Shown: positions 17,277 to 26,964, numbered from the stretch's first letter. The stretch is 64,000 nucleotides of DNA from Corallococcus sp. NCRR (GCF_026965535.1 NZ_CP114039.1:4092001-4156000); one strand, 5' to 3'. The notes: a model not told the origin generated them from the letters alone. Numbers and translations: made by a program.

Positions 17277-18208
17277 ACCGTCTTTTCTCCTCCGCGCGGC
17301 GCTTCTGGTTGGAGCCCGTGGCGCCCGACGGGCTCGCGTTCCTGCGCATCGCCGTCGCGCTCATCTCCCTCGTCCAACTCGCCATCCTCTGGCCGCACCT
17401 GCCGGAGCTGTACGGCAACTTCGGCCTCGTCCAGTGGGTCATCACCGATGTGGGCGCGGGCGACTGGGCGCCCAGCCTGGGGTGGCTGGGGCGGCTCCTG
17501 GCGCCGCTGGGCGTCAGCACGATGACCACGCTGTACGCGGTGTTCGTCCTCTACGCGGTGGGGCTGGGGGGCCTGCTGCTGGGCTACCGCACGCGCGTCT
17601 TCGCGGTGCTCACCTGGTTCACGCACGGCCTCACGTCCGCGAACGCGTACCTGTCGCTCTACGGCGTGGACACCCTGCTCCACGTGCTCTTCTTCTACCT
17701 GGTGTTCATGCCGTCCGCGGGGCGCTGGTCCCTGGACGCGCGAGCCGGCCGCGTCTCCACCGGTCCGTCGTCTGGAGCCCGCGTGGCGCTGCGCACGCTC
17801 CAGGTCCACCTGTGCTTCATCTACCTGGACACCGGCCTGGCCAAGGCGCAGGGCGCCCAGTGGTGGAGTGGCGAAGCCATCTGGCGCGCGCTGATGCAGC
17901 CGCAGTTCCAGGCCTTCGACTTCTCCTGGCTCGCGGCCTACCCGCTGCTGGCGAAGCTCGCCTGCTGGGGCACGCTGCTCATCGAGGTGGGCTACGCGGG
18001 GATGCTCTGGGTCCCCCGGCTGCGGCGGCACTGGCTGGTGGCCACACTGCTGCTGCACGCGGGCATCGCCGTGTGCCTGCGGCTGTGGCTCTTCTCCCTG
18101 ACGATGATGGCCTTCAACCTGGCCGCCTTCGCCTGGACGTGGCGGGGCTCGGAGACCCCCGTGGAGAACGAGGACGCAGTCCCGGGGGCTGCCGCGGCTC
18201 GTCTCTAG
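17273..18208 (+). CDS. HTTM-domain (vitamin K-dependent carboxylase-like) membrane protein
   Basis: 311 residues with at least six transmembrane segments and the HTTM-type N-terminus PDGLAFLRIAVALISLVQL followed by a conserved Tyr/Gly loop. The family is related to gamma-glutamyl carboxylase and includes SdpB of the Bacillus Sdp toxin system; most bacterial members are uncharacterised. The start overlaps the upstream gene by 4 nt. Together with the two preceding genes (small exported protein, single-pass partner) it forms a compact operon. Carboxylase activity cannot be deduced. Confidence 0.8.
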   Translation: MNRLFSSARRFWLEPVAPDGLAFLRIAVALISLVQLAILWPHLPELYGNFGLVQWVITDVGAGDWAPSLGWLGRLLAPLGVSTMTTLYAVFVLYAVGLGGLLLGYRTRVFAVLTWFTHGLTSANAYLSLYGVDTLLHVLFFYLVFMPSAGRWSLDARAGRVSTGPSSGARVALRTLQVHLCFIYLDTGLAKAQGAQWWSGEAIWRALMQPQFQAFDFSWLAAYPLLAKLACWGTLLIEVGYAGMLWVPRLRRHWLVATLLLHAGIAVCLRLWLFSLTMMAFNLAAFAWTWRGSETPVENEDAVPGAAAARL

Positions 18209-18235
18209 CGCCTTCGCGACGGGCCCCTGGCGCTC

Positions 18236-19525
18236 TCAGCGCAGCGGGGGGCGCAGCACCAGCACGGGCCGGCGGCTCAGGGCGAGCACCTTGCGCGCCA
18301 CCGACCCGAGCAGGGCCTCCCTCACGCCCCCGTGGCCGCGCGAGCCCAGGCAGAGCAGCTCCGCGTCCATCCGCTCCGCGGCCTGCACGAGCGCGAGCGC
18401 CACGTCCTCGCCGTGGAGGACCTCCAGCCGCGTGGTGACCTCCCGGGCGTCCAGTCCCCTCGGCACGCGCTCCAGCAGGCGCTGCTTCAGGGCTCGGTGG
18501 AGCTCCGCTCCGGCGCGCTCGGGAATCACCGTCACCAGGTGCACCACCGCGCCCGCGGGCGCCAGCGCGAAGGCGAAGGGGAGGGTCTCGTCCGCGAGCG
18601 GCGACAGGTCCGTGGCCACCAGCAGCCGCCGCACCTGGGGCAGCGGCACCTCGCCCCGGGACGCCGCGGGGCTCACCGGTACCACCGCCGCCGACATGGG
18701 CGCGAGCCGCAGGGCGTGGTGCGCCACCGAGGCCAGGTTGCCCAGGGCGTTGTGCGGGTGCGTGCCCACCACGAGCAGGTCCGCCTCCTGCTCCCGGGCC
18801 AGGTCCACCAGGTGGTCCGCGGCGCGGCCCACCGCCATGCGCAGGTGCACGCGCGGCGCGCTGCCCTGGCCCGTCTCCGCCAGCGCGGCCACCTCGCGGT
18901 GGAGCACGGCCTCGATGCGGGGCGCCACCTCATCCAGGTTCATGGGGGTGGGCAGTCCCAGGCGCCGGCACTGCTCGAAGGCGTAATAGACATGCCCCGC
19001 CAGCAGCTCGATGGGGCCATCCGCGCCCAGCTCCTCCAGCCAGCGCCGGGCGGCCTCGCTGCCCCGTGAGCGGTCCACCCCGAACATCACGCGCAGGGGG
19101 CGCTCCCCCTGGAGCCAGGCCTTGAAGGGGGCGGCGTCACGCACCCGCAGCAGCGGCACGGCGCAGTTGCGTGCGATGCGCTCCAGGCTGACGCCCGAAC
19201 CCAGGGCGGCGGGCTCCTCGCGGGGCGTCCCCACCACCAGCAGCCGCGCCTCGTGCGCGTCGCAGAAGACGGCCAGGGCTCGCGAGGAGCCGCTCTCCAG
19301 CAGGGAGGACTCCACCCGCGCCCCCATCGGCTCCAGCCGCCGGGCCTCCTCGCGCAGCAGCGCCTTGAGGCCTTCGCGCACGGGCTCGGCCGCGACCCGG
19401 AGCTGATCCGGGTGGACCTGGTGGACGAGCCAGAGCGGCTGGCCGCGGCGGGCGGCGACGCGCGCGGCCACCTCCGCGGCCTGATGGGAACCCTCGGAGA
19501 GGTCGGTTGCGCAGACGATGGCCAT
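18236..19525 (-). CDS. Universal stress protein with three tandem Usp domains
   Basis: 429 residues comprising three Usp (adenine-nucleotide alpha hydrolase-like) units: about 1-145 (starting MAIVCATDLSEGS), 150-295 (VMFGVDRSRGSE) and 300-429 (LLVATDLSPLADE). The third retains a nucleotide-binding loop, GSRGHGGVREALLGSV; the first two have weaker loops (VVGTPREEP and VVGTHPHNALGNLA). Most multi-domain Usps have two units, so three is unusual. It flanks the oxygen-sensing island, and an 18-mer like that upstream of the DksA-like gene lies about 90 nt upstream. Likely a hypoxia or stress response protein (inferred). Confidence 0.88.
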   Translation of the reverse strand: MAIVCATDLSEGSHQAAEVAARVAARRGQPLWLVHQVHPDQLRVAAEPVREGLKALLREEARRLEPMGARVESSLLESGSSRALAVFCDAHEARLLVVGTPREEPAALGSGVSLERIARNCAVPLLRVRDAAPFKAWLQGERPLRVMFGVDRSRGSEAARRWLEELGADGPIELLAGHVYYAFEQCRRLGLPTPMNLDEVAPRIEAVLHREVAALAETGQGSAPRVHLRMAVGRAADHLVDLAREQEADLLVVGTHPHNALGNLASVAHHALRLAPMSAAVVPVSPAASRGEVPLPQVRRLLVATDLSPLADETLPFAFALAPAGAVVHLVTVIPERAGAELHRALKQRLLERVPRGLDAREVTTRLEVLHGEDVALALVQAAERMDAELLCLGSRGHGGVREALLGSVARKVLALSRRPVLVLRPPLR

Positions 19526-19615
19526 GGCGAGGCTCCGGGCGGGGGGAAGGCGCCGCACCGGGGCTTTCCGGTGGGTGGGCTCGCGCTGGTGCGCGCCCCG
19601 CCATGGCTTCCAGGC

Positions 19616-19633
19616 CTCTTCAGGATGCGTGCC
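19616..19633 (-). promoter_or_regulatory. Sigma-54-like promoter candidate upstream of the triple Usp gene
   Basis: On the minus strand 19633 to 19616 reads GGCACGCATCCTGAAGAG. GG and the -12 G have the sigma-54 spacing (GG-N10-G), but the usual GC at -12 is GA. The sequence matches 16 of 18 positions of the site at 23729-23746 upstream of the DksA-like gene. It lies about 90 nt before the ATG at 19525. The rest of 19526-19795 shows no gene that I can support. Confidence 0.4.
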
Positions 19634-19795
19634 GTCCCGCGCCCCTCCGGCGCCCCGGCCCGGCCCGCGCAAGGGTTGCGGCGCCCGGAGTCGCGGGCGC
19701 AAAAGCTGCGCCTCCCGGGGGACCCGGCTCACGCCTCCCCTGACGGCATGGGCTTCGCAACCCGGTGGGGCATCCCTGGCGCAGGAGCAATCGTC

Positions 19796-20050
19796 ATGAC
19801 CCTCCATGGTTGGCTGATTCCCGAGCGAGGCCCCCGCGTGGCGCGCCGTGGCGAGCGAGGCCACCGCGTGGCGCGCCGTGGCGAGTGTGGCGCGTGTGGC
19901 CACCGCGTAGGGGGCCGTGGTGGGCATGGCGCTCGTGGCAACCGCGTGGCGCGCCGTGATGAGCGTGGCCACCGCGTAGGGGGCTGTGGTGGGCATGGCG
20001 CTCGTCGCCACCGCGTGGCGTGCCGTGGCTCGCGGGCGGTGTCTCGATGA
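19796..20050 (+). CDS. Possible small Arg/Gly/His-rich protein overlapping the P-type ATPase start
   Basis: 84 codons from an ATG at 19796 with an AGGAG site 8 nt upstream. Its stop overlaps the ATPase start as ATGA (20047-20050), a sign of translational coupling. From residue 12 on it is encoded by tandem DNA repeats and reads as RVARRGERGHRV-type units with a few Cys. Repeat units are 30 or 39 bp, so the frame is preserved. Composition is highly biased, and the minus strand is also open here, so coding status is uncertain. No family recognised. Confidence 0.35.
   Translation: MTLHGWLIPERGPRVARRGERGHRVARRGECGACGHRVGGRGGHGARGNRVARRDERGHRVGGCGGHGARRHRVACRGSRAVSR
19830..20036 (+). repeat. Six-unit minisatellite alternating 30- and 39-bp units
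   Basis: Units begin with GCCACCGCGT or a close variant at 19830, 19860, 19899, 19938, 19968 and 20007, with lengths 30, 39, 39, 30, 39 and 30. The short type continues GGCGCGCCGTG; one long type continues AGGGGGCCGTGGTGGGCATG. Every unit length is a multiple of three. It lies between the Usp gene and the ATPase and overlaps the possible small ORF. Confidence 0.85.
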
Positions 20051-22512
20051 GCGCGGTGGGGAGCGCGGCGGCGGCGGCGGTGGCTCCGGAGCCTCGCTGG
20101 GGCCTGGACTCGCGGGAGGCCGGGGCGCGCCTGCGCCTGCACGGCCCCAATACGCTGACGCGCGAGCAGCCCCAATCCGCGTGGCTCTTCCTGGGCCGCC
20201 AGTTCCGCTCCGGCATGGTGTGGCTGCTGCTGGGCGCGTGCGGCGTGGCGGCGCTCCTGGGCGAGGGCGCGGACGCAGTGGCCATCGCCACCATCGTGGT
20301 GCTCAACGCGCTGGTGGGCTTCCTCCAGGAGTACCGCGCGGACCGCGCCGTGCTGGCCCTGCGCGCGCTCACCGCTCCCAACGCGCGGGTGCTGCGCGAC
20401 GGCGTGAGCGCCGTGATTCCGGCGTCCCAGGTGGTGCCGGGGGATGCGCTGGTGCTGGAGGCGGGGGACGTGGTGGCGGCGGACGCGCGGCTGCTGTCGG
20501 CGCACGCGCTGCTCACGCTGGAGGCGGCGCTCACGGGGGAGAGCGCGCCGGTGGACAAGCAGGTGAGCGCGCTGCCGGACTCCACTCCGCTAGCGGAGCG
20601 CAGGGACCGCGTCTTCATGGGGACCTCCGTGGCGGCGGGCACGGCGGTGGCGGAGGTGACGGCCACCGGCATGGACACGGAACTGGGCCGCATCGCGCAC
20701 CTGGTGCGCACGGCGCAGGTGTCGCGGACCCCGCTCCAGCAGCGCCTGGAGGGCGTCACCCGCATGCTGCTGGTGCTGTGCGTGGGGGTGGGGGCCCTGG
20801 TCGCGGGGCTGGGGTTGATGCGCGGGGAGTCGGGCGTGGCGCTGCTGCTCGCGGCGGTGGCGCTCGCGGTCGCGGCGGTGCCGGAGGGGCTGCCCACGGT
20901 GGTGACGCTCGCGCTCGCGGTGGGCGTGCAGCGCATGGTGAAGGGGCACGTGCTCGTGCGGCGGATGCAGGCGGTGGAGACGCTCGGCTCGGCCACCGTC
21001 ATCTGCACGGACAAGACGGGCACGCTCACCCAGGGAATCATGGAGGTGCGCGAGGTGTGGCCCCCGGAGTCCGCGCAGCGCGTGCTGGAGGTGGCGGCGG
21101 CGTGCTGCGACGCGGAGCTGGGGCAGGGGCAGGAGCCCGGCGCCGGGGACCCCACGGAGCTGGCGCTGCTCGCGGCGGCGCGAGCCCGGGGTGTGGAGCG
21201 CCCGGACGTGGAGCGCGAGCGCCCCCGGGTGTCGGAGCAGCCCTTTGATTCGGAGCGGCGGCGCATGAGCGTCCTGCGCTCGGACGGCGTGCTCTACGTG
21301 AAGGGCGCGCTGGAGGTGCTCCTCCCGCTGTGCCGGCAGGTGCCTCCGGGCGTGGCGGAGGCGCTGGCCTCGCTCGCGGGGCGCGCCCTGCGCGTGCTGG
21401 CCGTGGCGGAGGGGAAGGGCCCTGAAGAGCGGGACCTCGCGCTGGTGGGGCTGGTGGGGCTCGCGGATCCGCCCCGGCCCGAAGCGGTGGAGGCCGTGCG
21501 CGCGGCGCGCGAGGCCGGGGTGCGCACGGTGATGATCACCGGCGACCATCCCGCCACGGCCCTGGCCATCGCGAGGGAGCTGGGCCTCTTGCGCGAGGGC
21601 GAGGCGCCGGAGGGCATCGTGCACGCGCGGGCGACGGCGGAGCAGAAGCTCCACATCGTGCGCGGATGGAAGGCGCGCGGAGAGGTGGTCGCCATGACGG
21701 GCGACGGCGTGAACGACGCGCCCGCCCTGCGCGAGGCGCACATCGGCATCGCCATGGGCCGCACCGGCGCGGAGGTCACCCGCGAGGCGTCCGACCTCAT
21801 CCTCACGGACGACAACTTCGCGAGCATCGTGGCGGCCGTGCGCGAGGGGCGCGGCATCTACGAGAACATCCGCAAGACGCTCGTCTACCTGCTGGCGGGC
21901 AACGCCGGCGAGCTGGTGCTGATGCTCGGCGCGTCGCTGCTGGGGCTGCCCCTGCCGCTGCTGCCCCTGCACCTGCTCTGGGTGAACCTCGTCACCGACG
22001 GACTGCCGGCCCTGGCGCTGGTCATGGACCCCGCCCCTCCGGACGTGATGCGGCGGCCGCCACGGCGGCCGGAGGAGCCCATGCTGGGCCGGCGCGAGTG
22101 GGTGGCGGTGCTGGCCACGGGGCTGCTGGACGCCACCGTCACGCTGGGCACCTTCCTCTGGGCGCTCCGGCACCTGTCCCTGGAGGAGGCGCGCACCCTG
22201 ACGTTCACCGTGCTGGTGTTCTGCCAGGTGCTTCGTGCCTTCGCCGCGCGCAGCGCCGGGATGCTCCACTGGGAGGTCGGGTCGTTCACCAACCGGGCGC
22301 TGCTCGCGGTGGTCGCCGACACGCTGGCGCTCCAGGTCGCCCTGCCGGAGGTGCCCATGCTCGCCGCGTTCTTCTCGCTCGTCCCGCTCGCCCCCGCGCA
22401 CCTCGTGCTCGCCCTGGGCCTGGGGCTCATCCCGGTGAGCGTGCTGGAGCTGCGCAAGCTGGTGCCGCGCGGCAGGGCGTCAGGCCGTGCGCGCGCGCCC
22501 GTGGGCGGTTGA
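20047..22512 (+). CDS. Cation-translocating P-type ATPase (P2, calcium-type)
   Basis: 821 residues with all core motifs: an N-terminal cation-ATPase domain (GLDSREAGARL), actuator loop LTGES, the transmembrane ion-site motif AVPEGLPTVVTLALAVGVQ, phosphorylation motif ICTDKTGTLTQG, ATP-binding region, MITGDHPATA and hinge TGDGVNDAPAL. Four C-terminal helices complete the P2 topology. The PEGLP motif and lack of metal-binding N-terminal domains favour Ca2+ or a related hard cation over copper or zinc. The ATG at 20047 overlaps the preceding small ORF stop. Sited in the stress island; a similar ATPase with Usp and fermentation genes suggests adaptation to energy limitation (inferred). Confidence 0.92.
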   Translation: MSAVGSAAAAAVAPEPRWGLDSREAGARLRLHGPNTLTREQPQSAWLFLGRQFRSGMVWLLLGACGVAALLGEGADAVAIATIVVLNALVGFLQEYRADRAVLALRALTAPNARVLRDGVSAVIPASQVVPGDALVLEAGDVVAADARLLSAHALLTLEAALTGESAPVDKQVSALPDSTPLAERRDRVFMGTSVAAGTAVAEVTATGMDTELGRIAHLVRTAQVSRTPLQQRLEGVTRMLLVLCVGVGALVAGLGLMRGESGVALLLAAVALAVAAVPEGLPTVVTLALAVGVQRMVKGHVLVRRMQAVETLGSATVICTDKTGTLTQGIMEVREVWPPESAQRVLEVAAACCDAELGQGQEPGAGDPTELALLAAARARGVERPDVERERPRVSEQPFDSERRRMSVLRSDGVLYVKGALEVLLPLCRQVPPGVAEALASLAGRALRVLAVAEGKGPEERDLALVGLVGLADPPRPEAVEAVRAAREAGVRTVMITGDHPATALAIARELGLLREGEAPEGIVHARATAEQKLHIVRGWKARGEVVAMTGDGVNDAPALREAHIGIAMGRTGAEVTREASDLILTDDNFASIVAAVREGRGIYENIRKTLVYLLAGNAGELVLMLGASLLGLPLPLLPLHLLWVNLVTDGLPALALVMDPAPPDVMRRPPRRPEEPMLGRREWVAVLATGLLDATVTLGTFLWALRHLSLEEARTLTFTVLVFCQVLRAFAARSAGMLHWEVGSFTNRALLAVVADTLALQVALPEVPMLAAFFSLVPLAPAHLVLALGLGLIPVSVLELRKLVPRGRASGRARAPVGG

Positions 22513-22532
22513 GGCGGCGGCGGGCCGGGCCT

Positions 22533-23549
22533 TCAGCGCGGGAGCACCTGCTCCGCCCGGACCTCCGTCGCCTCCAGGGGCTCGCCCCGCTCGAAGCGGC
22601 GGATGCTTTCAAGCGTGGTGCGAGCGATGGCGCCCAGCGCTTCACGGGTGAGGAAGGCCTGGTGCGCGGTGATGAGCACGTTGGGGAAGGTGAGCAGGCG
22701 CGCGAGTACGTCGTCCTGGAGCACCTGGCCGGAGAGGTCCTGGAAGAAGACGCCTTCCTCTTCCTCGTACACGTCCAGCCCCGCGGCCCCCAGGTGGCCC
22801 GACTTGAGCGCCGCCAGCAGGGCCTGGCTGTCGATGAGCGCCCCGCGGCCGGTGTTGATGAGCATCGCCCCGGGCTTCATCCGCGCGAGCGCCGCCGCGT
22901 CGATGAGGTGGCGCGTGCCGGGCGTGAGGGGCACGTGCAAGGAGAGGATGTCCGCCCGGGCCAGGGCCTCCGGGAGCGCCACGGTCTCCAGGTGCAGCCG
23001 CCGCGCGTCCTCGTCCTTCAGCTGGGGATCCACCGCGAGCAGCCGGCAGCCGAAGCCGTGGAAGATGCGGGCGGTGGCGCGGCCAATGCGCCCCAGCCCC
23101 ACCAGCGCCACCGTCTTGCCGTGCAGGTCGAACCCCACCAGCCCGTCCAGCGAGAAGTTCCACTCGCGCACCCGCGCGTAGGCCCGGTGCACCTTGCGGT
23201 TGAGCGCGAGCACGAGCGCCGCGGTGTGCTCGGCCACGGCCTCGGGTGAGTACTCGGGGACGCGCACGACGGTCATCCCCAGCCGGGCGGCCTCCGCCAG
23301 GTCCACGTGGTTGAAGCCCGCCGAGCGCAGCGCCACCAGCCGCGTGCCCCCTTGCGCCAGCGCCTGGAGGCATGGGCCGTCCAGCCGGTCATTCACGAAG
23401 GAGCACACCCCGGGGAAGCCCGCCGCCAGGCCCACCGTCTGCGGCGTCAGGCGGGGCTCGAACCAGGTGAGCTCATGGCCGAACGCGGCGTTGGCCTCCT
23501 CGAAGGCGGTGCGGTCGAAGCGGTGGGTGTCGAAGAAGGCGATGCGCAT
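22533..23549 (-). CDS. D-2-hydroxyacid dehydrogenase (fermentative D-lactate dehydrogenase-like)
   Basis: 338 residues of the D-isomer-specific 2-hydroxyacid dehydrogenase family. The NAD-binding motif is VGLGRIGRATARIFHGFG; the catalytic Arg, Glu and His lie in INTGRGALID, LDVYEEEEGVFF and ITAHQAFLT. YEEE-GVFF and PEYSPEAVAEHT are typical of the LdhA branch that reduces pyruvate to D-lactate. It sits between the ATPase and the DksA-like gene in the island headed by an oxygen-sensor kinase, which suits a hypoxic role. Substrate inferred from subfamily resemblance. Confidence 0.88.
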   Translation of the reverse strand: MRIAFFDTHRFDRTAFEEANAAFGHELTWFEPRLTPQTVGLAAGFPGVCSFVNDRLDGPCLQALAQGGTRLVALRSAGFNHVDLAEAARLGMTVVRVPEYSPEAVAEHTAALVLALNRKVHRAYARVREWNFSLDGLVGFDLHGKTVALVGLGRIGRATARIFHGFGCRLLAVDPQLKDEDARRLHLETVALPEALARADILSLHVPLTPGTRHLIDAAALARMKPGAMLINTGRGALIDSQALLAALKSGHLGAAGLDVYEEEEGVFFQDLSGQVLQDDVLARLLTFPNVLITAHQAFLTREALGAIARTTLESIRRFERGEPLEATEVRAEQVLPR

Positions 23550-23728
23550 GGGCGTCTTTCTGCGCGGCGCGCGAAGGCGGCCGCGGGCTCTTCGCCGGAC
23601 TCTGCATCCGCCATGCGCGGTGGGGACACCGGCCCCAGGGGCCGGGTGGGGCGCAAGCGTTGCGCGGTGCACGGGGGCCCGCGTGCAACTCCTGCGGGGG
23701 CGCGCCGCGCACGGCCCGGGACAAGACT

Positions 23729-23746
23729 GGCATGCATCCTGTAGAG
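23729..23746 (+). promoter_or_regulatory. Sigma-54-like promoter candidate upstream of the DksA/TraR-like operon
   Basis: GGCATGCATCCTGTAGAG, preceded by T at 23728 to give a TGGCA -24 element. The GG-to-G spacing matches sigma-54 promoters, but the -12 dinucleotide is GT instead of GC. It lies 66 nt before the ATG at 23812 and nearly equals the site at 19616-19633. A sigma-54 activator is encoded in the same cluster (25548-26936). The remaining 23550-23811 intergenic region holds no gene that I can support. Confidence 0.4.
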
Positions 23747-23811
23747 CAACGGACGTGGGCCGCGCGAAGTGGGGGGCCCGGGACGCGATACGGGAGACGG
23801 AGGGATGCTCG

Positions 23812-24150
23812 ATGAATGCCACGCGTGAAGAGGCGGACCGGCTGTTGCGCCAGCGGTGGCGGGCCTTGCTGGAGCTGAGGCGCAAGCACCGGGAGCTGCT
23901 GCGCGAGGTCACCGGCGCCGGGGCCCCGGAGTGGGTGGACCGCGCGGTGGCCCTGGAGGAGACGCGGCTGCTCGACGCGCTCGACGCTCGCGAGGCGCGG
24001 GCCCTGGCGGTGCTGGAGCGCGCGCTGGAGCACCTGCCGCCGGACGGCCTGCCCCGGTGCGAGGACTGCGGCGCGCTCATCGAACCCGAGCGGCTCCGGG
24101 TCGTGCCCGAGGCCCGGTGCTGCCCCGGGTGCATGGCGGAAGGACGATGA
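23812..24150 (+). CDS. DksA/TraR-family zinc-finger protein
   Basis: 112 residues: an N-terminal helical hairpin rich in Arg/Glu/Leu, then a C4 zinc finger CEDCGALIEPERL...CCPGC near the C-terminus. Family members bind the RNA polymerase secondary channel and tune transcription, often with ppGpp. The protein is shorter than DksA (about 150) and the coiled-coil tip acidic pair is not obvious, so the target may differ. A GGAGG site precedes the ATG by 9 nt. The stop overlaps the next start (ATGA). A second family member is encoded at 25216. Confidence 0.82.
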   Translation: MNATREEADRLLRQRWRALLELRRKHRELLREVTGAGAPEWVDRAVALEETRLLDALDAREARALAVLERALEHLPPDGLPRCEDCGALIEPERLRVVPEARCCPGCMAEGR

Positions 24151-25070
24151 GCCCGTCTCCCAAGGCCCCGGTCGCCATCGGGTGGTTCGCGCTGGGGTAC
24201 TTCGCCTGCTACCTGCCCTACAGCGCGCTGACGAAGGCGCTGAGCCTGGGCGCGCTGCCGGGGATGGACGCGGGGCTGCCCGGCTTCGTGCTGCTGCCCT
24301 CCACGGCGCTGGCCACGCTCGTGGGGATGTTCGCGTACCTGGCGTGGAGCGGCGCCTTCCAGCACGCGGGGCGCCGGCGCTTCGGGCCGGTGAGCCTGCC
24401 CTGGCCGGGGCGCTGGACCTTCCTGTCCGGCCTGTGCACCACGGGCATCATCGCCACCACCACGCTGGCGTACACCTTCGACGGGACGTCCATCGTCTTC
24501 ATGATGCTGCTGATGCGCGGCGGCGTGCTGGTGCTCGCGCCGCTGGTGGACGCGGTGAGCGGCCGGAGCGTCGCGTGGCCTTCTCGCGTCGCGCTGGGGG
24601 TGAGCCTCCTGGCGCTGCTCGTCGCGACGGGGCCGGGCGCGGAGCCGCGTCTGTCGCTGGTGGCGGGGGTGGACTGGGCGGTGTACGTCGTCAGCTACTT
24701 CGTGCGGCTGCGCTTCATGAGCCGGCTGGCGAAGAACCACGTGCCCGGCGCGCGCGAGCGCTACTTCGTGGAGGAGCAGATGGTGGCCGCGCCCGCGCTC
24801 GTCGTCCTGCTGTCGCTGTGGGCCTTCGCGGGCGTGGGGGGCGCGGCGGCGCAATTGCGCGAGGGCTTCACCGGGATGTTCACGCGGCCCACACTGGCCG
24901 TGGAGCTGGCCGTGGGGCTGCTCTCCCAGGGCAGCGGCATCTTCGGGGGGCTGGTGCTGCTGGATGCGCGGGAGAACACCTTCACCGTGCCCATCAACCG
25001 CGCCTCCAGTGTGTTCGCGGGCGTGGCGCGACGGCCGTGCTCGCCGCGTGGCTGGGGCTGCCCGGCGTGA
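24147..25070 (+). CDS. DMT-superfamily transporter, apparently frameshifted near its C-terminus
   Basis: About 300 residues with 9-10 hydrophobic helices, in the style of EamA/DMT permeases. The frame ends early at 25070 in a non-hydrophobic run (RRPCSPRGWG). Moving the frame by one base at about 25023-25029 (GTGGCGCGACGG) restores a hydrophobic tail, TAVLAAWLGLPGVSVRELAG and following helix, ending at a TGA at 25190-25192. One missing G would explain it. It is either a real truncating mutation or a sequence error. The start overlaps the DksA-like gene by 4 nt, so the genes are coupled. Substrate unknown. Confidence 0.7.
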   Translation: MSPSPKAPVAIGWFALGYFACYLPYSALTKALSLGALPGMDAGLPGFVLLPSTALATLVGMFAYLAWSGAFQHAGRRRFGPVSLPWPGRWTFLSGLCTTGIIATTTLAYTFDGTSIVFMMLLMRGGVLVLAPLVDAVSGRSVAWPSRVALGVSLLALLVATGPGAEPRLSLVAGVDWAVYVVSYFVRLRFMSRLAKNHVPGARERYFVEEQMVAAPALVVLLSLWAFAGVGGAAAQLREGFTGMFTRPTLAVELAVGLLSQGSGIFGGLVLLDARENTFTVPINRASSVFAGVARRPCSPRGWGCPA

Positions 25071-25215
25071 GCGTGCGGGAGCTGGCGGGCGCCGCGCTGG
25101 TCACGGTGGCCGTCGCGGTGCTCGCGGCGCCGGGCGTGCTCGCGGCGCGGCGCAAGCGCTCCGCCTCCCTGTCGCTTCCCCCTGCCTCCTGAAGCCCGCG
25201 CGCAACGAGGACTCC

Positions 25216-25512
25216 ATGTACGGTGACTCCATGACGACCCTGGCGCGGCGGATGCTCCTGTCCCGCCGGGACGCGCTGCGGACGGTGCGCGCGGACGCGG
25301 CGGTGGCGGCCCGCCCGCCCGCCCGGGCAGCGTGCCTCCCGCCGCGCGAGCTGGAGGAGGTGGAGGCGGCGCTCGAGCGCATCGAGCAGGGTCGCTTCGG
25401 CTGCTGCGAGCGGTGTGGGGGCGCCATCGGCCGCCAGCGGCTGCTCGCCGTCCCGGAGGCGCGCTGCTGCCTGACGTGCACGGACGCGCGGGCCCGGGAC
25501 GTGGACGCGTGA
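25216..25512 (+). CDS. Second small DksA/TraR-family zinc-finger protein
   Basis: 98 residues ending in a C4 zinc finger within GRFGCCERCGGAIGRQRLL and ARCCLTC. The segment ELEEVEAALERIEQGRFG is the usual DksA-type lead-in to the finger. A GAGG site lies 6 nt before the ATG at 25216. Paralogous to the gene at 23812, from which it is separated by the DMT transporter. It immediately precedes the sigma-54 activator, suggesting a regulatory operon for stress or low oxygen. Confidence 0.8.
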   Translation: MYGDSMTTLARRMLLSRRDALRTVRADAAVAARPPARAACLPPRELEEVEAALERIEQGRFGCCERCGGAIGRQRLLAVPEARCCLTCTDARARDVDA

Positions 25513-25547
25513 ATGCCCCGGGTCCAGGTCTGGTAAGCAGGGACATC

Positions 25548-26936
<1,389 letters not shown>

Positions 26937-26964
26937 GGCCCCGCGCGCAAGGAAGGGATTCGCC

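Noticed and set aside
19766-19780. Sigma-54 promoter for the small ORF at 19796
   Set aside because: GG-N10-GC spacing is right, but transcription would begin after or at the AGGAG site, leaving no leader. It could still serve the ATPase at 20047, so it is only mentioned with the other sites.
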